This document shows positions 6,467 to 15,223 of a stretch of DNA of 33,256 nt, in pieces. The notes below the pieces were generated by a model, which was not told where the DNA came from, made no database searches, and saw only the letters and a program-made list of their open reading frames with translations. Source of the DNA: DATGMS01 sp040905145 (GTDB taxonomy: Bacteria > Bacteroidota > Bacteroidia > Cytophagales > Cyclobacteriaceae); contig JBBDSC010000140.1 of NCBI GenBank assembly GCA_040905145.1, positions 1-33,256 of the forward strand. Direction: 5' to 3'. The position numbers and the translations under genes were made by a program. Every line of letters begins with the position of its first letter. Positions within the stretch are counted from its first letter, which is position 1.

Positions 6467-7666
6467 ATGACATACGATATCACCATCATTGGAGGCGGAA
6501 TAGTCGGGTTGGCCACGGGCATGAAAATCAAACAGAAAAAGCCTGATTTATCCATCGCTTTATTGGAAAAGGAAGGTGAACTGGCCAAACACCAGACCGG
6601 AAATAACAGTGGGGTGATGCATTCAGGTTTATATTATAAGCCTGGAAGCCTGAAGGCCACCAACTGTATCAAAGGCTATCACGAACTCATCCAATTTTGC
6701 CAGGAAGAAAACATTCCTTATGAAATAACAGGAAAAGTGGTAGTAGCTACGAAAAAGAAGCAAATTCCCCTGTTGACAGATCTTCTGGAAAGAGGCTTGC
6801 AAAATTGTTTGGAAGGCAGCAGAAAAATCAGCCTGGATGAACTGAAAGAGCTTGAACCTTACTGTTCCGGTGTGGCAGCCTTACATATCCCCCAAACAGG
6901 AATTGTGGATTTCAAGAAGGTGGCACTGACTTTTGGTGAAAAATTTAAATCCGTTGGTGGAGAAATATTTTTTCATCAAAAAGCATTGGGTATCAGTCAC
7001 AAAAATGGGATAAATTACATCAATACTTCAGATAAAGACTTTCAATCAAAATTGGTCATCAACTGTGCCGGGCTTTATGCCGATAAAGTGGCAGAGATGA
7101 GTGATGCAGGCCCTGGGCAAGTGAAAATATTGCCCTTCCGTGGGGAATATTATAAAATTAAAAAAGAAAGGGAATACCTGGTGAGAAACCTGATCTATCC
7201 GGTTCCCGATCCCAATTTCCCTTTTTTGGGAGTACATTTTACCCGGATGATGAAGGGGGGCGTAGAAGCAGGTCCCAATGCGGTCCTTGCTTTCAAAAGG
7301 GAAGGGTATAAAAGGATGGATTTTAACTTTAGGGAATTTAAGGAATCCATCTCCTGGCCAGGATTACAAAAAGTAGCCTCCAAATACTGGAAAACCGGAT
7401 TGGGTGAATATTACCGGTCGTTTTCAAAAGCTGCATTTACCCAAGCGCTACAGGAATTGATTCCCGATATTCAGGAATCTGATTTGGTGGAAGGGGGCGC
7501 AGGAGTGCGCGCACAGGCCTGTGACAAAAACGGGGGATTGCTGGATGACTTCTACATCACGGAAAATACCACTACCATCAACGTTCTGAATGCCCCTTCT
7601 CCTGCAGCCACCAGTTCTTTATCGATTGGCGGAGCAGTGGCTGAATTGGCATTGAAGAGGTTCTAA
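6467..7666 (+). CDS. lhgO: L-2-hydroxyglutarate dehydrogenase/oxidase (LhgO/LhgD)
   Basis: This FAD enzyme oxidises L-2-hydroxyglutarate, a by-product of 2-oxoglutarate metabolism, to 2-oxoglutarate and passes electrons to oxygen or quinone. The 399-residue product has the dinucleotide fold at the N-terminus (IIGGGIVGLATG), the conserved NNSGVMHSGLYYKPGSLKA block, a second FAD-contacting stretch LVINCAGLYAD, and the C-terminal GAGVRAQACD and NAPSPAATSSLSIGG motifs. Length and motifs are full for the family. It is monocistronic, with a promoter directly upstream and 158 bases before the trehalose genes. Whether it acts as oxidase or quinone-linked dehydrogenase cannot be told from sequence. 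Confidence 0.92.
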   Translation: MTYDITIIGGGIVGLATGMKIKQKKPDLSIALLEKEGELAKHQTGNNSGVMHSGLYYKPGSLKATNCIKGYHELIQFCQEENIPYEITGKVVVATKKKQIPLLTDLLERGLQNCLEGSRKISLDELKELEPYCSGVAALHIPQTGIVDFKKVALTFGEKFKSVGGEIFFHQKALGISHKNGINYINTSDKDFQSKLVINCAGLYADKVAEMSDAGPGQVKILPFRGEYYKIKKEREYLVRNLIYPVPDPNFPFLGVHFTRMMKGGVEAGPNAVLAFKREGYKRMDFNFREFKESISWPGLQKVASKYWKTGLGEYYRSFSKAAFTQALQELIPDIQESDLVEGGAGVRAQACDKNGGLLDDFYITENTTTINVLNAPSPAATSSLSIGGAVAELALKRF

Positions 7667-7824
7667 AGTTATCTGCTTTGATGTTCGATTACAAAATCGT
7701 GAGGACTTTGTGGTAAAATATCAGCAGAAATTTTCAATTGATCAAATTAAGTTTTTAAAGTCGAACTCGGGTTATTAGTTAATGCACTCAAGTCATGTCC
7801 TTTAAAAATCAAATTTAAATAGCT

Positions 7825-8565
7825 ATGAAAGAAAAGCTTTCCTTTAAAGGAGCCATTTTTGATATGGATGGTGTCATCACCAAAACAGCCAAAATACATG
7901 CAAGAGCCTGGAAAGGTCTATTTGACGATTTTCTTAAAGGCATACAAGGGGAAGAATATGAGCCATTTGACATCGAGCAGGATTACAAGCGCTACATAGA
8001 CGGAAAGCCGCGGTTAGAGGGGATAAGTAGCTTTCTGGTATCCAGGGATATTTCATTGGAGGAAGGAAACCCAGAAAGTGAGGCTTCTTTGGATACCATC
8101 CATGGTTTGGGTAAGCGAAAAAATGAATCTTTTCTACAGCTTTTGGAGAAAGAAGGGGCCGAAGTATATCTTGATACCATCGAAGTGGTCAAAAGATGGA
8201 AAGGAAAGATGAAGCTCGCTGTAATCTCCTCCAGTAAGAACTGTAAACATATCATGGAATCTGCGGGGGTATTGGATCTGTTTGATATCCGTGTAGATGG
8301 CATTACTTCCGAAAAAAAGAATCTGAAAGGTAAGCCGGAACCGGATATTTTTTTTGAAGCCAGTAAACTGATGGGAATTGAACCTGCTCATTGCCTTGTT
8401 TTTGAAGATGCCATTGCTGGGGTAAAAGCAGGTAAAAAAGGGGAGTTTGGGCTGGTAATAGGAGTGGCAAGAGATGGTGAACAGGAAGCATTGATCAATA
8501 GTGGTGCAGACTTTGTGGTGGAATCCTTGGAAAATATAGACGAAAAGATAAAAAGCTATGCTTAA
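7825..8565 (+). CDS. pgmB: Beta-phosphoglucomutase family HAD hydrolase
   Basis: This HAD-superfamily enzyme interconverts beta-glucose 1-phosphate and glucose 6-phosphate. The 246-residue product has motif I FDMDGVIT (D13 nucleophile, D15 acid/base), the cap residues HARAWKGLF, motif II VISSS, the lysine in KGKPEPDIF and motif IV VFEDAIAGV. Relatives of this shape are paired with GH65 phosphorylases, which release or consume beta-glucose 1-phosphate. The same pairing is seen here two genes downstream. Its last 8 bases overlap the start of otsB, so the genes are translationally coupled. A plain sugar-phosphatase role is the main alternative. Confidence 0.88.
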   Translation: MKEKLSFKGAIFDMDGVITKTAKIHARAWKGLFDDFLKGIQGEEYEPFDIEQDYKRYIDGKPRLEGISSFLVSRDISLEEGNPESEASLDTIHGLGKRKNESFLQLLEKEGAEVYLDTIEVVKRWKGKMKLAVISSSKNCKHIMESAGVLDLFDIRVDGITSEKKNLKGKPEPDIFFEASKLMGIEPAHCLVFEDAIAGVKAGKKGEFGLVIGVARDGEQEALINSGADFVVESLENIDEKIKSYA

Positions 8566-9373
8566 AGAAGCCAAAGACTTACCACATGCCCTATCGCATT
8601 TTGAACAAATATTAGACCTCATAGGTGAAAGAAAACCATTATTGGTCCTGGATTATGACGGTACCCTGAGCCCTATTGTTTCAGATCCTGAAAAGGCTAT
8701 TTTGTCCGGGGATATGAAAGAAAAACTCGATCAGCTGTCCCAAGTTATACAGGTAGCGGTAATTAGCGGACGTGACCGTAAAGATGTGGAGGAAAAAGTA
8801 GGTCTTGGCCATCTTATTTATGCAGGAAGCCATGGGCTGGATATGGCTGGGCCGGGTGAACTGGAAATTCCTGAAAAGGTGAGCGGGGAGATACTGGATT
8901 CCCTTAAAGAAGCTGCCGGAAATCTGGAAAGGAAGCTCGGCAAAGTAAAAGGATGCCTTGTAGAATCCAAAAAATTTGCCATTGCGGTTCATTTCAGAAA
9001 TGTAGCGGAGGAGGATGTAGCTATAGTAAGAAAAGCAGTGTCGGAAGAACTGGAGAAGCACGAAAAATTAAAAATAGGTACGGGAAAAAAGATATTGGAA
9101 CTGAAACCTGCCATGGACTGGCATAAAGGCAGGGCTATAAACTGGCTGTTCGATGCTCTGGAGTTAAAAAAAGAATCGGGTATTCCTCTTTTTATAGGAG
9201 ATGATATTACGGATGAAGATGCTTTTGCGTCCATTTACGGGCAAGGTATTGGCATTTTGGTAGGGACCCACGGAGAAAAAACAGCGGCCTCTTTTGCCTT
9301 GGAAAATACAGAAGAAGTAAGACAGTTTTTGGAACAACTTCATGAAGCAATAAGCAGGAAAAAATATGGCTAA
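8558..9373 (+). CDS. otsB: Trehalose-6-phosphate phosphatase OtsB
   Basis: OtsB hydrolyses trehalose 6-phosphate to trehalose in the cytoplasm. The 271-residue product has HAD motif I LDYDGTLSPI (D32, D34), motif II VISGRDR, the cap-region GSHGLDM, the conserved DWHKGRA and motif IV FIGDDITDEDAF. The ATG at 8558 overlaps the end of pgmB, and its own last 8 bases overlap the GH65 gene, forming a three-gene unit. No trehalose-6-phosphate synthase (OtsA) is in the window. The neighbours suggest that trehalose 6-phosphate may instead be made by the GH65 enzyme (inference). Confidence 0.93.
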   Translation: MLKEAKDLPHALSHFEQILDLIGERKPLLVLDYDGTLSPIVSDPEKAILSGDMKEKLDQLSQVIQVAVISGRDRKDVEEKVGLGHLIYAGSHGLDMAGPGELEIPEKVSGEILDSLKEAAGNLERKLGKVKGCLVESKKFAIAVHFRNVAEEDVAIVRKAVSEELEKHEKLKIGTGKKILELKPAMDWHKGRAINWLFDALELKKESGIPLFIGDDITDEDAFASIYGQGIGILVGTHGEKTAASFALENTEEVRQFLEQLHEAISRKKYG

Positions 9374-11762
9374 TTTTAAAATCTGCTATCCGGACTGGAA
9401 ACCTGAAAAGCTGAAATTAAGGGAAGCTTTATGCACCTTGGGAAATGGTTACTTTGCCACCCGGGGTGCAGCAGAGGAAAGTAAAAATGATGACTATAAT
9501 TATCCTGGAACTTATCTGGCAGGGGGCTATAACAGGGCACAATCCAAAATATCGGACAGGATAATAGAAAACGAGGATCTGGTTAATTTCCCCAATTGGC
9601 TTTATCTGAACTTTAGGCCCGAAGGGGGGGATTGGCTAAACCTGGCCCACTGTCAGGTGCATGAATACGAACAAAACCTGGACTTAAGAAAGGGGACATT
9701 ACACCGTGCCTTTGTGGTGGAAGATAAACAGGGGCGTCGTTCAAAAATAGAAAGCCGACGGTTTGTAAGTATGAGGGACATGCACAACGCCGCACTGGAA
9801 TGGACTCTCACTCCACAAAACTGGAGTGGGACCATTGAAGTGGCCAGTGAACTGGATGGAACGGTCATTAATGATGGAGTAAAACGCTACAAAGATCTTG
9901 AAAGTCATCACCTGGCACCCGTTGAATCCAAGGAGGTTAAGGAAGGTGGTATGTTGCTTGTCGTAGAGACTCAACAGTCTAAGTTGGTCATGGCACAGGC
10001 CGCCCGCACCAGGATTTACGAAGGGGGGAAAAGGGTAAATATCAAACCTGAAATCCAAACCCTTGAAATGGCAATAGCGCAGAAGTTCCGGTTGGAGGTC
10101 CAGGAAGGGCATGATGTAAAAATCGAAAAAGTTATCGCCTTATATACCTCTAAGGACAAAGCTATTACAGAACCTTCACTAGAAGCCTGTGATAATATAG
10201 CGATGGCAGGGGAATTTGACGAATTACTGTACCGACATGAACAAGCATGGGAAAAACTGTGGAAAAATTCGGATATTGCGCTTTTTAACGGGGATAGAAC
10301 ACAACAACTATTACGGCTTCATATTTTCCACATTTTGCAGACAGCCTCCCCTAATTCCATTGGACTGGATGTAGGGATCCCATCCAGGGGTTGGCATGGG
10401 GAAGCTTACAGGGGACATGTTTTTTGGGATGAACTGTTCATCACCCCTTTTTACAATCTACGTTTCCCCGAAATTACGCGTAGCTTATTGATGTACCGGT
10501 TTAACCGCCTGGATAAGGCCAGGGAAGCCGCCCGCAAGGAGGGCTACAAGGGGGCGATGTTCCCCTGGCAAAGTGGCAGTAATGGCCGGGAAGAAAGCCA
10601 GACAATACACCTAAACCCAGATTCGGGAAATTGGATTCCCGATAACACCCATCTGCAGCGCCATGTAAATGCCGCCATCGCTTATAATATCTGGAATTAT
10701 TACATTTCTACAGAGGATCAACAGTTCCTCTCTTTCCATGGAGCGGAAATGTTCTTGAGCATTGCCTCCTTTTGGGCCAGCAAAGCCAGCTATAACAAAA
10801 AACGGGAACGATTCGAAATCCTCCAAGTGGTGGGACCCGACGAATACCATACCTCCTACCCTGATTCGGATGAACAAGGCCTGAAAAATAATGCCTATAC
10901 CAATATAATGGCTGCCTGGGTCCTGCAAAAAGCTCTTGTTGTCCTTGATATTATTGAAAAAAGCACCAAGCAGGATCTGCTTGAGCGGTTGGAAATTGAT
11001 GACAAGGAAATCAAGCATTGGGAAGAAGTTGGGAAAAAAATGTATGTTCCTTTCTTGGAAGGGAATATCATTAGTCAGTTTGAGGGATATGGGGACCTGA
11101 AAGAATTCCCTTGGGAGGAGTACAGAAAAAAATACGAGGACATCCAGCGGCTGGACCGCGTCCTGGAAAGTGAGGGTGACTCCCCAAACAAGTATAAAGC
11201 CAGCAAACAAGCAGATGTGCTGATGCTTTTTTATCTTTTTTCGACCCAGCAGTTGAAGGATATTTTTAATCGGTTGGGATATGATTTTGATGAAAATACA
11301 CTAAGGCAGAATGTGGAGTATTACAGGGAACGCACTTCTCATGGCTCTACACTGAGTCGGCTTGTTTTTTCCTGGATATTATCCCGATATGATAAACAGG
11401 AAAGTTGGGAAAATTTCGAGGCCCTGTTGATCAGCGATTTTGAAGACATTCAGGGAGGAACTACTCCAGAAGGCATTCACTTGGGTGCCATGGCCGGATC
11501 ATTGGACCTCATTCAACGTTGCTTTTGTGGAATAGAGGTTTCCCATGAAGCGCTTTGGATAAAACCCATGAATTTAAAACAAATTGATAAGATTAAGTTT
11601 AAGATTAAATTCCGGGGACATTGGATAGTTCTTTCCATTACCAAGAAGGTGCTCAGGGTATCTTTTGAGGAAGGATGGAGCAGTTCAGTCGCTATAGGGG
11701 TAATAGATCGGATCTACGAATTTAAAAAGGACGAAGTAAAAGAATTTCCATTGCATCAATAA
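9366..11762 (+). CDS. GH65 glycoside phosphorylase (trehalose, trehalose-6-phosphate or maltose type)
   Basis: GH65 phosphorylases split alpha-glucosides with phosphate, inverting the anomer to give beta-glucose 1-phosphate, and run in reverse. The 798-residue product shows the N-terminal beta-sandwich (LGNGYFATRGA), the (alpha/alpha)6 barrel with GHVFWDELFITPFY and KGAMFPWQSGSNGREE, the general acid in VVGPDEYH (E493), and the phosphate-binding segments RTSHGSTLS and GTTPEGIHLGAMAGS. The length is normal or slightly long. It ends the pgmB-otsB-GH65 operon and is followed by a strong terminator. Substrate specificity cannot be read reliably; with OtsB and beta-phosphoglucomutase as partners, trehalose or trehalose 6-phosphate is more likely than maltose or kojibiose. 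Confidence 0.9.
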   Translation: MANFKICYPDWKPEKLKLREALCTLGNGYFATRGAAEESKNDDYNYPGTYLAGGYNRAQSKISDRIIENEDLVNFPNWLYLNFRPEGGDWLNLAHCQVHEYEQNLDLRKGTLHRAFVVEDKQGRRSKIESRRFVSMRDMHNAALEWTLTPQNWSGTIEVASELDGTVINDGVKRYKDLESHHLAPVESKEVKEGGMLLVVETQQSKLVMAQAARTRIYEGGKRVNIKPEIQTLEMAIAQKFRLEVQEGHDVKIEKVIALYTSKDKAITEPSLEACDNIAMAGEFDELLYRHEQAWEKLWKNSDIALFNGDRTQQLLRLHIFHILQTASPNSIGLDVGIPSRGWHGEAYRGHVFWDELFITPFYNLRFPEITRSLLMYRFNRLDKAREAARKEGYKGAMFPWQSGSNGREESQTIHLNPDSGNWIPDNTHLQRHVNAAIAYNIWNYYISTEDQQFLSFHGAEMFLSIASFWASKASYNKKRERFEILQVVGPDEYHTSYPDSDEQGLKNNAYTNIMAAWVLQKALVVLDIIEKSTKQDLLERLEIDDKEIKHWEEVGKKMYVPFLEGNIISQFEGYGDLKEFPWEEYRKKYEDIQRLDRVLESEGDSPNKYKASKQADVLMLFYLFSTQQLKDIFNRLGYDFDENTLRQNVEYYRERTSHGSTLSRLVFSWILSRYDKQESWENFEALLISDFEDIQGGTTPEGIHLGAMAGSLDLIQRCFCGIEVSHEALWIKPMNLKQIDKIKFKIKFRGHWIVLSITKKVLRVSFEEGWSSSVAIGVIDRIYEFKKDEVKEFPLHQ

Positions 11763-11770
11763 TTAAAAAA

Positions 11771-11798
11771 AGAGCCGTTTCAGAACGGCTCTTTTTTT
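11771..11798. terminator. Strong bidirectional terminator
   Basis: A 9-bp perfect stem (AGAGCCGTT / AACGGCTCT) with a TCAG loop has an A run on the left and seven T on the right. It therefore ends both the trehalose operon (stop at 11762) and the convergent Hpt gene (stop at 11797). Confidence 0.92.
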
Positions 11799-12141
11799 AA
11801 TTTAAAACCTTGTTTAAATCATTCAGGAGTTCATCCGCAGCTTGCAAAAACTTGCCCTGATGTATTTCCAGTTCATCAAATCCTTTGGATGAAACTAATG
11901 TCTTACCTTCCTGAAGAATGTCATTAAGCTTTTTCAATTCAAAAAGGCTTAAAGTGGGTTTTATTTTATGCCTTGCCTGCTGGATAATTTCTTCATTGTG
12001 CAAGGTTAAGCCCTCTACATATTTTTTTTTCAAATCCTGAATAGAGGTGTATATTGCATGAAGTAATTGGGACCGGAATTCCATATCCCCTTCAGCCATC
12101 TCTTCCACTCTATGAAAGTTTATATTATCACTGTTGTTCAT
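11797..12141 (-). CDS. Hpt (histidine phosphotransfer) domain protein
   Basis: The 114-residue all-helical protein has no signal peptide. Residues 55-70 (QARHKIKPTLSLFELK) match the Hpt motif around the phospho-accepting histidine, here H58. Preceding helices (DMEFRSQLLHAIYTSIQDL) fit the lead-in helices of the four-helix bundle. Hpt proteins carry phosphate between hybrid histidine kinases and response regulators. No kinase or regulator is adjacent, so its partner is elsewhere. It is convergent with the trehalose operon and shares its terminator. Confidence in the fold is moderate, since the motif is short. Confidence 0.65.
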   Translation of the reverse strand: MNNSDNINFHRVEEMAEGDMEFRSQLLHAIYTSIQDLKKKYVEGLTLHNEEIIQQARHKIKPTLSLFELKKLNDILQEGKTLVSSKGFDELEIHQGKFLQAADELLNDLNKVLN

Positions 12142-12942
12142 AATCGTCTTCTAACTTTTACAAATTATCAAAACTAAAATCTTATTTTAGCTGCTTAAAA
12201 ATTAAATACTCCTGTGGTGCTTTTAATATTGGTAGTATCCTACTATAAACCTTTTAGCTATTTACTTTATTGTGCTATATAATTTATTTATTTTTTCATT
12301 ACTTTCAGTAATAGCCAACTTCTGTGAATGACATTTTAATATTAAAAAAACAATATAATGGATATGTATTGGAGTTAAAAATATTTTATTTTTATTACCT
12401 ATCCTACTTATTTTTACCACCTCCTACAAAAAAACGCGGGATTTCGCACTTTCACCTCTTACTAACATCTGCGTGCTATTGGTACAGCTAAGTGCTTTAC
12501 TTTTAGTGGACGTTTTTGTTACTGGAGTGAAATAATTTGAAACTACACGGTGCACCTCTCCCCCACCCGAAGCCTTGATGAAACTTATCCTCTAAACTTA
12601 CATCTTACGATTGGCTGCGCCACGCCCAACAGACCATCACCAAAAAGGTCCAGCAGTATGCCGGGAATTCCTTTCAGCTATAAACATACCATTATAATTG
12701 AGAAAAAACAATTGGTTGGGTGGGAGATAATTTATGCATAATTATCGCGCCAGTTTATCTGAATTCCCTTTAGGCTGAATATCATTAAAAAATTTAACCA
12801 AAAAAGGAAAAGAAGTTAAAATAAATAAAACTGGCTAAACTAAATTGAAAATATCATTGAAATTTATCTTCTTTACACCTTAATTTATTTATTTCCTCGT
12901 TTGTGAAATGAAATAAATATTTCGCCCTAATCCGCATTACAC
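12142..12942. other. Long AT-rich intergenic region
   Basis: These 801 bases contain no gene I can support. Most is AT-rich, but 12440-12690 is noticeably richer in GC. Within it, 12582-12683 (+) is an open stretch reading SYDWLRHAQQTITKKVQQY, preceded by two stops and ended by TAA. It has a coding-like look and could be the 3' end of a lost gene. The ends presumably hold the promoters for the Hpt gene (left) and the zinc-finger gene (right), but no clear TAnnTTTG element stands out. Confidence 0.5.
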
Positions 12943-13668
12943 ATGAACCATAAAATCTTACTCATCTTTGCAATTGTTCTGACTATATCAATAAACAGGG
13001 GTTTTGGACAAGCGAAGCCCAATTTGGGCCAAACTTCAAACCTCATGAATAGAGCCATTGCCGCCATGGAGGCCAAAGATTTTGATAAAGCCAATCAATA
13101 TTTTCGGGAGATCATTGACAGCAAAATAGCTATCCCCCACGAAATGCCCTATTATTTTGCGGAAACTTTATTTGAGCTAAAGCAGTATGACAACAGTGCC
13201 AATTTTTTAAACAAGTACCTCGAAATCAATGGCTTTAAAGGGGATAACTATGAATTTGCAAAAGACCTGGAACAACGATTAAAACAACCTTTAAATGAAA
13301 TTAGATCTTGTCAATTGTGTGACAGAAGGGGCTACCGATATAAAACCTGTTTCACCTGTGAGGGTAGTAAAGAAATTGAGCAGGACTGTAATTACTGTAA
13401 AGCAAAGGGAATTGTGGGATGCAGCAGATGTGCAGGCTCCGGTCTGGTAACCAGAAAAAATATTTTTAATATTATAGAATATTTCGAATGTGAAAGGTGC
13501 TCCGGAAATGGAAGGCTAACATGTCCGACTTGTGAAGGTACAAAATTGGAAGTAAGTTCGTGTAAAACCTGTCAGGGAAGTGGCCGGTTAAATTCTGAAA
13601 AAATATGTAATCACCAGGAGGGTTCCACCTTGTCATTTAATTTAACCAAGGGCCAACATGATCATTGA
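12943..13668 (+). CDS. Exported TPR protein with a DnaJ-type zinc-finger domain
   Basis: The 241-residue product has a signal peptide (hydrophobic 4-17, likely cleavage near GFGQ, residue 23). TPR-like helices follow (about 33-115). The cysteine-rich domain (123-222) contains seven CxxC pairs (C123/126, 136/139, 149/152, 160/163, 183/186, 194/197, 207/210), several in the DnaJ form CxxCxGxG. There is no J domain and no DnaJ C-terminal substrate domain. In DnaJ this region binds zinc and helps hold unfolded protein; here it would act outside the cytoplasm. The pairing with TPRs suggests protein binding, but the real role is unknown. A hairpin overlaps its stop codon. Confidence 0.8.
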   Translation: MNHKILLIFAIVLTISINRGFGQAKPNLGQTSNLMNRAIAAMEAKDFDKANQYFREIIDSKIAIPHEMPYYFAETLFELKQYDNSANFLNKYLEINGFKGDNYEFAKDLEQRLKQPLNEIRSCQLCDRRGYRYKTCFTCEGSKEIEQDCNYCKAKGIVGCSRCAGSGLVTRKNIFNIIEYFECERCSGNGRLTCPTCEGTKLEVSSCKTCQGSGRLNSEKICNHQEGSTLSFNLTKGQHDH

Positions 13669-13677
13669 CCCTTGGTT
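13644..13677. terminator. Candidate hairpin at the end of the zinc-finger gene
   Basis: AACCAAGGG pairs with CCCTTGGTT (9 bp, 16-base loop) across the stop codon at 13666-13668. The downstream T run is weak (TTTAATT), so termination would be inefficient. It may also act on the convergent TPR lipoprotein transcript. Confidence 0.4.
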
Positions 13678-13761
13678 TAATTGCTGATCTTTGGGCAGCT
13701 TTTGATTGGTTTTTCAATTTTTGATGAACCAACAGGTTTGCAGGTTTGCCAAGGTTACTGA

Positions 13762-14364
13762 TTATTTACAGTACTGTGCTAATGCTGTGTTGGCCTGCTG
13801 ATTATTAAAATCAATGGCCAATTTAAAATCCCCACAGGCTCCCTGCTTTTTATCCGTAACCAGTTTTAACATGCCACGGTAATAAAATGCCTGGCCAAAC
13901 TGCGGATTCCTCTTTATCGCACTATTATATCCTTTCATGGCTTCCTCCGTATTGCCAAGCTGATGATAAGCCCTTCCCTTCAGGAGAAAGGCCATTGCTG
14001 GCGCTCCGTGTATTTCAGTGGCATTATCGGCATAGAGCAAAGCAAGCTCATGCTTTTGCATCTTCTGGTATAGATTGGACAGGCTTAGCAATACCTGAAC
14101 ATTTTTGTCATCCAAAGCCAATGCACTTTTAAAGTCTGTTTCAGCTTCATCCAACTGCCCCAATTCTTCATAAGATCTTCCCCTAGTGTATATTGCATTG
14201 ATATTTCTAGGGTTATTTTCCAGAAAATCAGTAAAAGCCACAATGGCTTCTTCGTATTGTTTGTTGTTATAAAATTGATCGCCTTGATCAGAATCACTCT
14301 TTTTACAAGAGGTAACCAAGATTAAAGGGATGAATAAATAAATGATATTCTTCTTAATTCTCAT
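13762..14364 (-). CDS. TPR-repeat lipoprotein
   Basis: The 200-residue product has a lipoprotein signal (hydrophobic 7-19, LVTSC with C20) followed by KKSDSDQ. At least four tetratricopeptide repeats follow, seen in stretches such as YEEAIVAFTDFLENNPRN, LDEAETDFKSALALDDKN and EEAMKGYNSAIKRNPQFGQA. The last repeat, YYRGMLKLVTDKKQGACGDF, is a frequent C-terminal TPR form in this phylum. Such proteins act as periplasmic or outer-membrane scaffolds. It starts 9 bases after the dapD stop and is probably cotranscribed with it, though no functional link is known. Confidence 0.85.
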   Translation of the reverse strand: MRIKKNIIYLFIPLILVTSCKKSDSDQGDQFYNNKQYEEAIVAFTDFLENNPRNINAIYTRGRSYEELGQLDEAETDFKSALALDDKNVQVLLSLSNLYQKMQKHELALLYADNATEIHGAPAMAFLLKGRAYHQLGNTEEAMKGYNSAIKRNPQFGQAFYYRGMLKLVTDKKQGACGDFKLAIDFNNQQANTALAQYCK

Positions 14365-14373
14365 TTTTCCTTT

Positions 14374-15189
14374 TTATACTGCTACATTATTTTCCCTTAA
14401 AGCTTCGTTGAGCGAAGTTTTTAGGTCTGTCGAAGCTTTCCTTTGGCCTATTATCAAAGCACATGGCACCTGGTATTCACCGGCTCCAAATTTTTTGGGA
14501 ATCGAACCAGGGATCACCACGGACCTTTCTGGTACAAAGCCCCTGTATTCTTTAGGCTCGTCTCCGGTAACATCAATGATTTTAGAGCTTGCGGTAAGGG
14601 TTACCCCTGCTCCTATCACTGCTTGTTTGCACACCCTTACCCCTTCCACAATGATGGACCTGGAACCGATAAAGGCATTGTCTTCAATGATTACCGGGGC
14701 GGCTTGAATAGGCTCCAATACGCCCCCGATACCGACCCCACCACTGAGGTGGACATTTTCACCAATCTGTGCACAAGATCCAACAGTTGCCCAAGTATCC
14801 ACCATGGTACCACTGCCCACATAAGCCCCAATATTTACATAGGAAGGCATCATTACTACTCCACTCGCAAGAAATGAGCCATATCTGGCAACCGCATGAG
14901 GAACCACCCTAATTCCCTGTTTAGCATAATTGGTCTTTAAAGCCATTTTATCATGGAATTCAAAAGGACCTACCTCAATGGTCCTCATCTTTTGAATGGG
15001 AAAATAAAGGATCACCGCTTTTTTTATCCAATCATTAACTTTCCAAGAGCCGTCTTCCAAAGGTTCCGCTACTCTTAACATCCCCGTGTCCAAATCCGCA
15101 ATAACCGCCTTGATGGCTATTTGAACCTCTTTTTCTTTCAATAAGGCTCTATTTTCCCAGGCATTCTCAATGATTGATACTAATTCCAT
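14374..15189 (-). CDS. dapD: Tetrahydrodipicolinate N-succinyltransferase DapD
   Basis: DapD transfers succinyl from succinyl-CoA to tetrahydrodipicolinate in the lysine and diaminopimelate pathway, feeding peptidoglycan. The 271-residue product has the expected helical N-terminal domain, then a left-handed beta-helix of hexapeptide repeats (VNIGAYVGSGTMVDTWATVG, then GENVHLSGGVGIGGVL), the catalytic-region PVIIEDNAFIGSRSIIVEGV and the C-terminal GEYQVPCALIIGQRK. Length is normal for the family. It is divergent from the glycosyltransferase gene, with 34 bases between the start codons, and is followed closely by the TPR lipoprotein gene. Confidence 0.96.
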   Translation of the reverse strand: MELVSIIENAWENRALLKEKEVQIAIKAVIADLDTGMLRVAEPLEDGSWKVNDWIKKAVILYFPIQKMRTIEVGPFEFHDKMALKTNYAKQGIRVVPHAVARYGSFLASGVVMMPSYVNIGAYVGSGTMVDTWATVGSCAQIGENVHLSGGVGIGGVLEPIQAAPVIIEDNAFIGSRSIIVEGVRVCKQAVIGAGVTLTASSKIIDVTGDEPKEYRGFVPERSVVIPGSIPKKFGAGEYQVPCALIIGQRKASTDLKTSLNEALRENNVAV

Positions 15190-15223
15190 GGTTTAAATTA
15201 ATTTTGTATGTTTATAAATCAGG

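Noticed and set aside
12550..12741. Plus-strand frame of 63 codons in the long intergenic region
   Set aside because: The residue composition looks random. A different frame in the same place (12582-12683) looks more coding-like.
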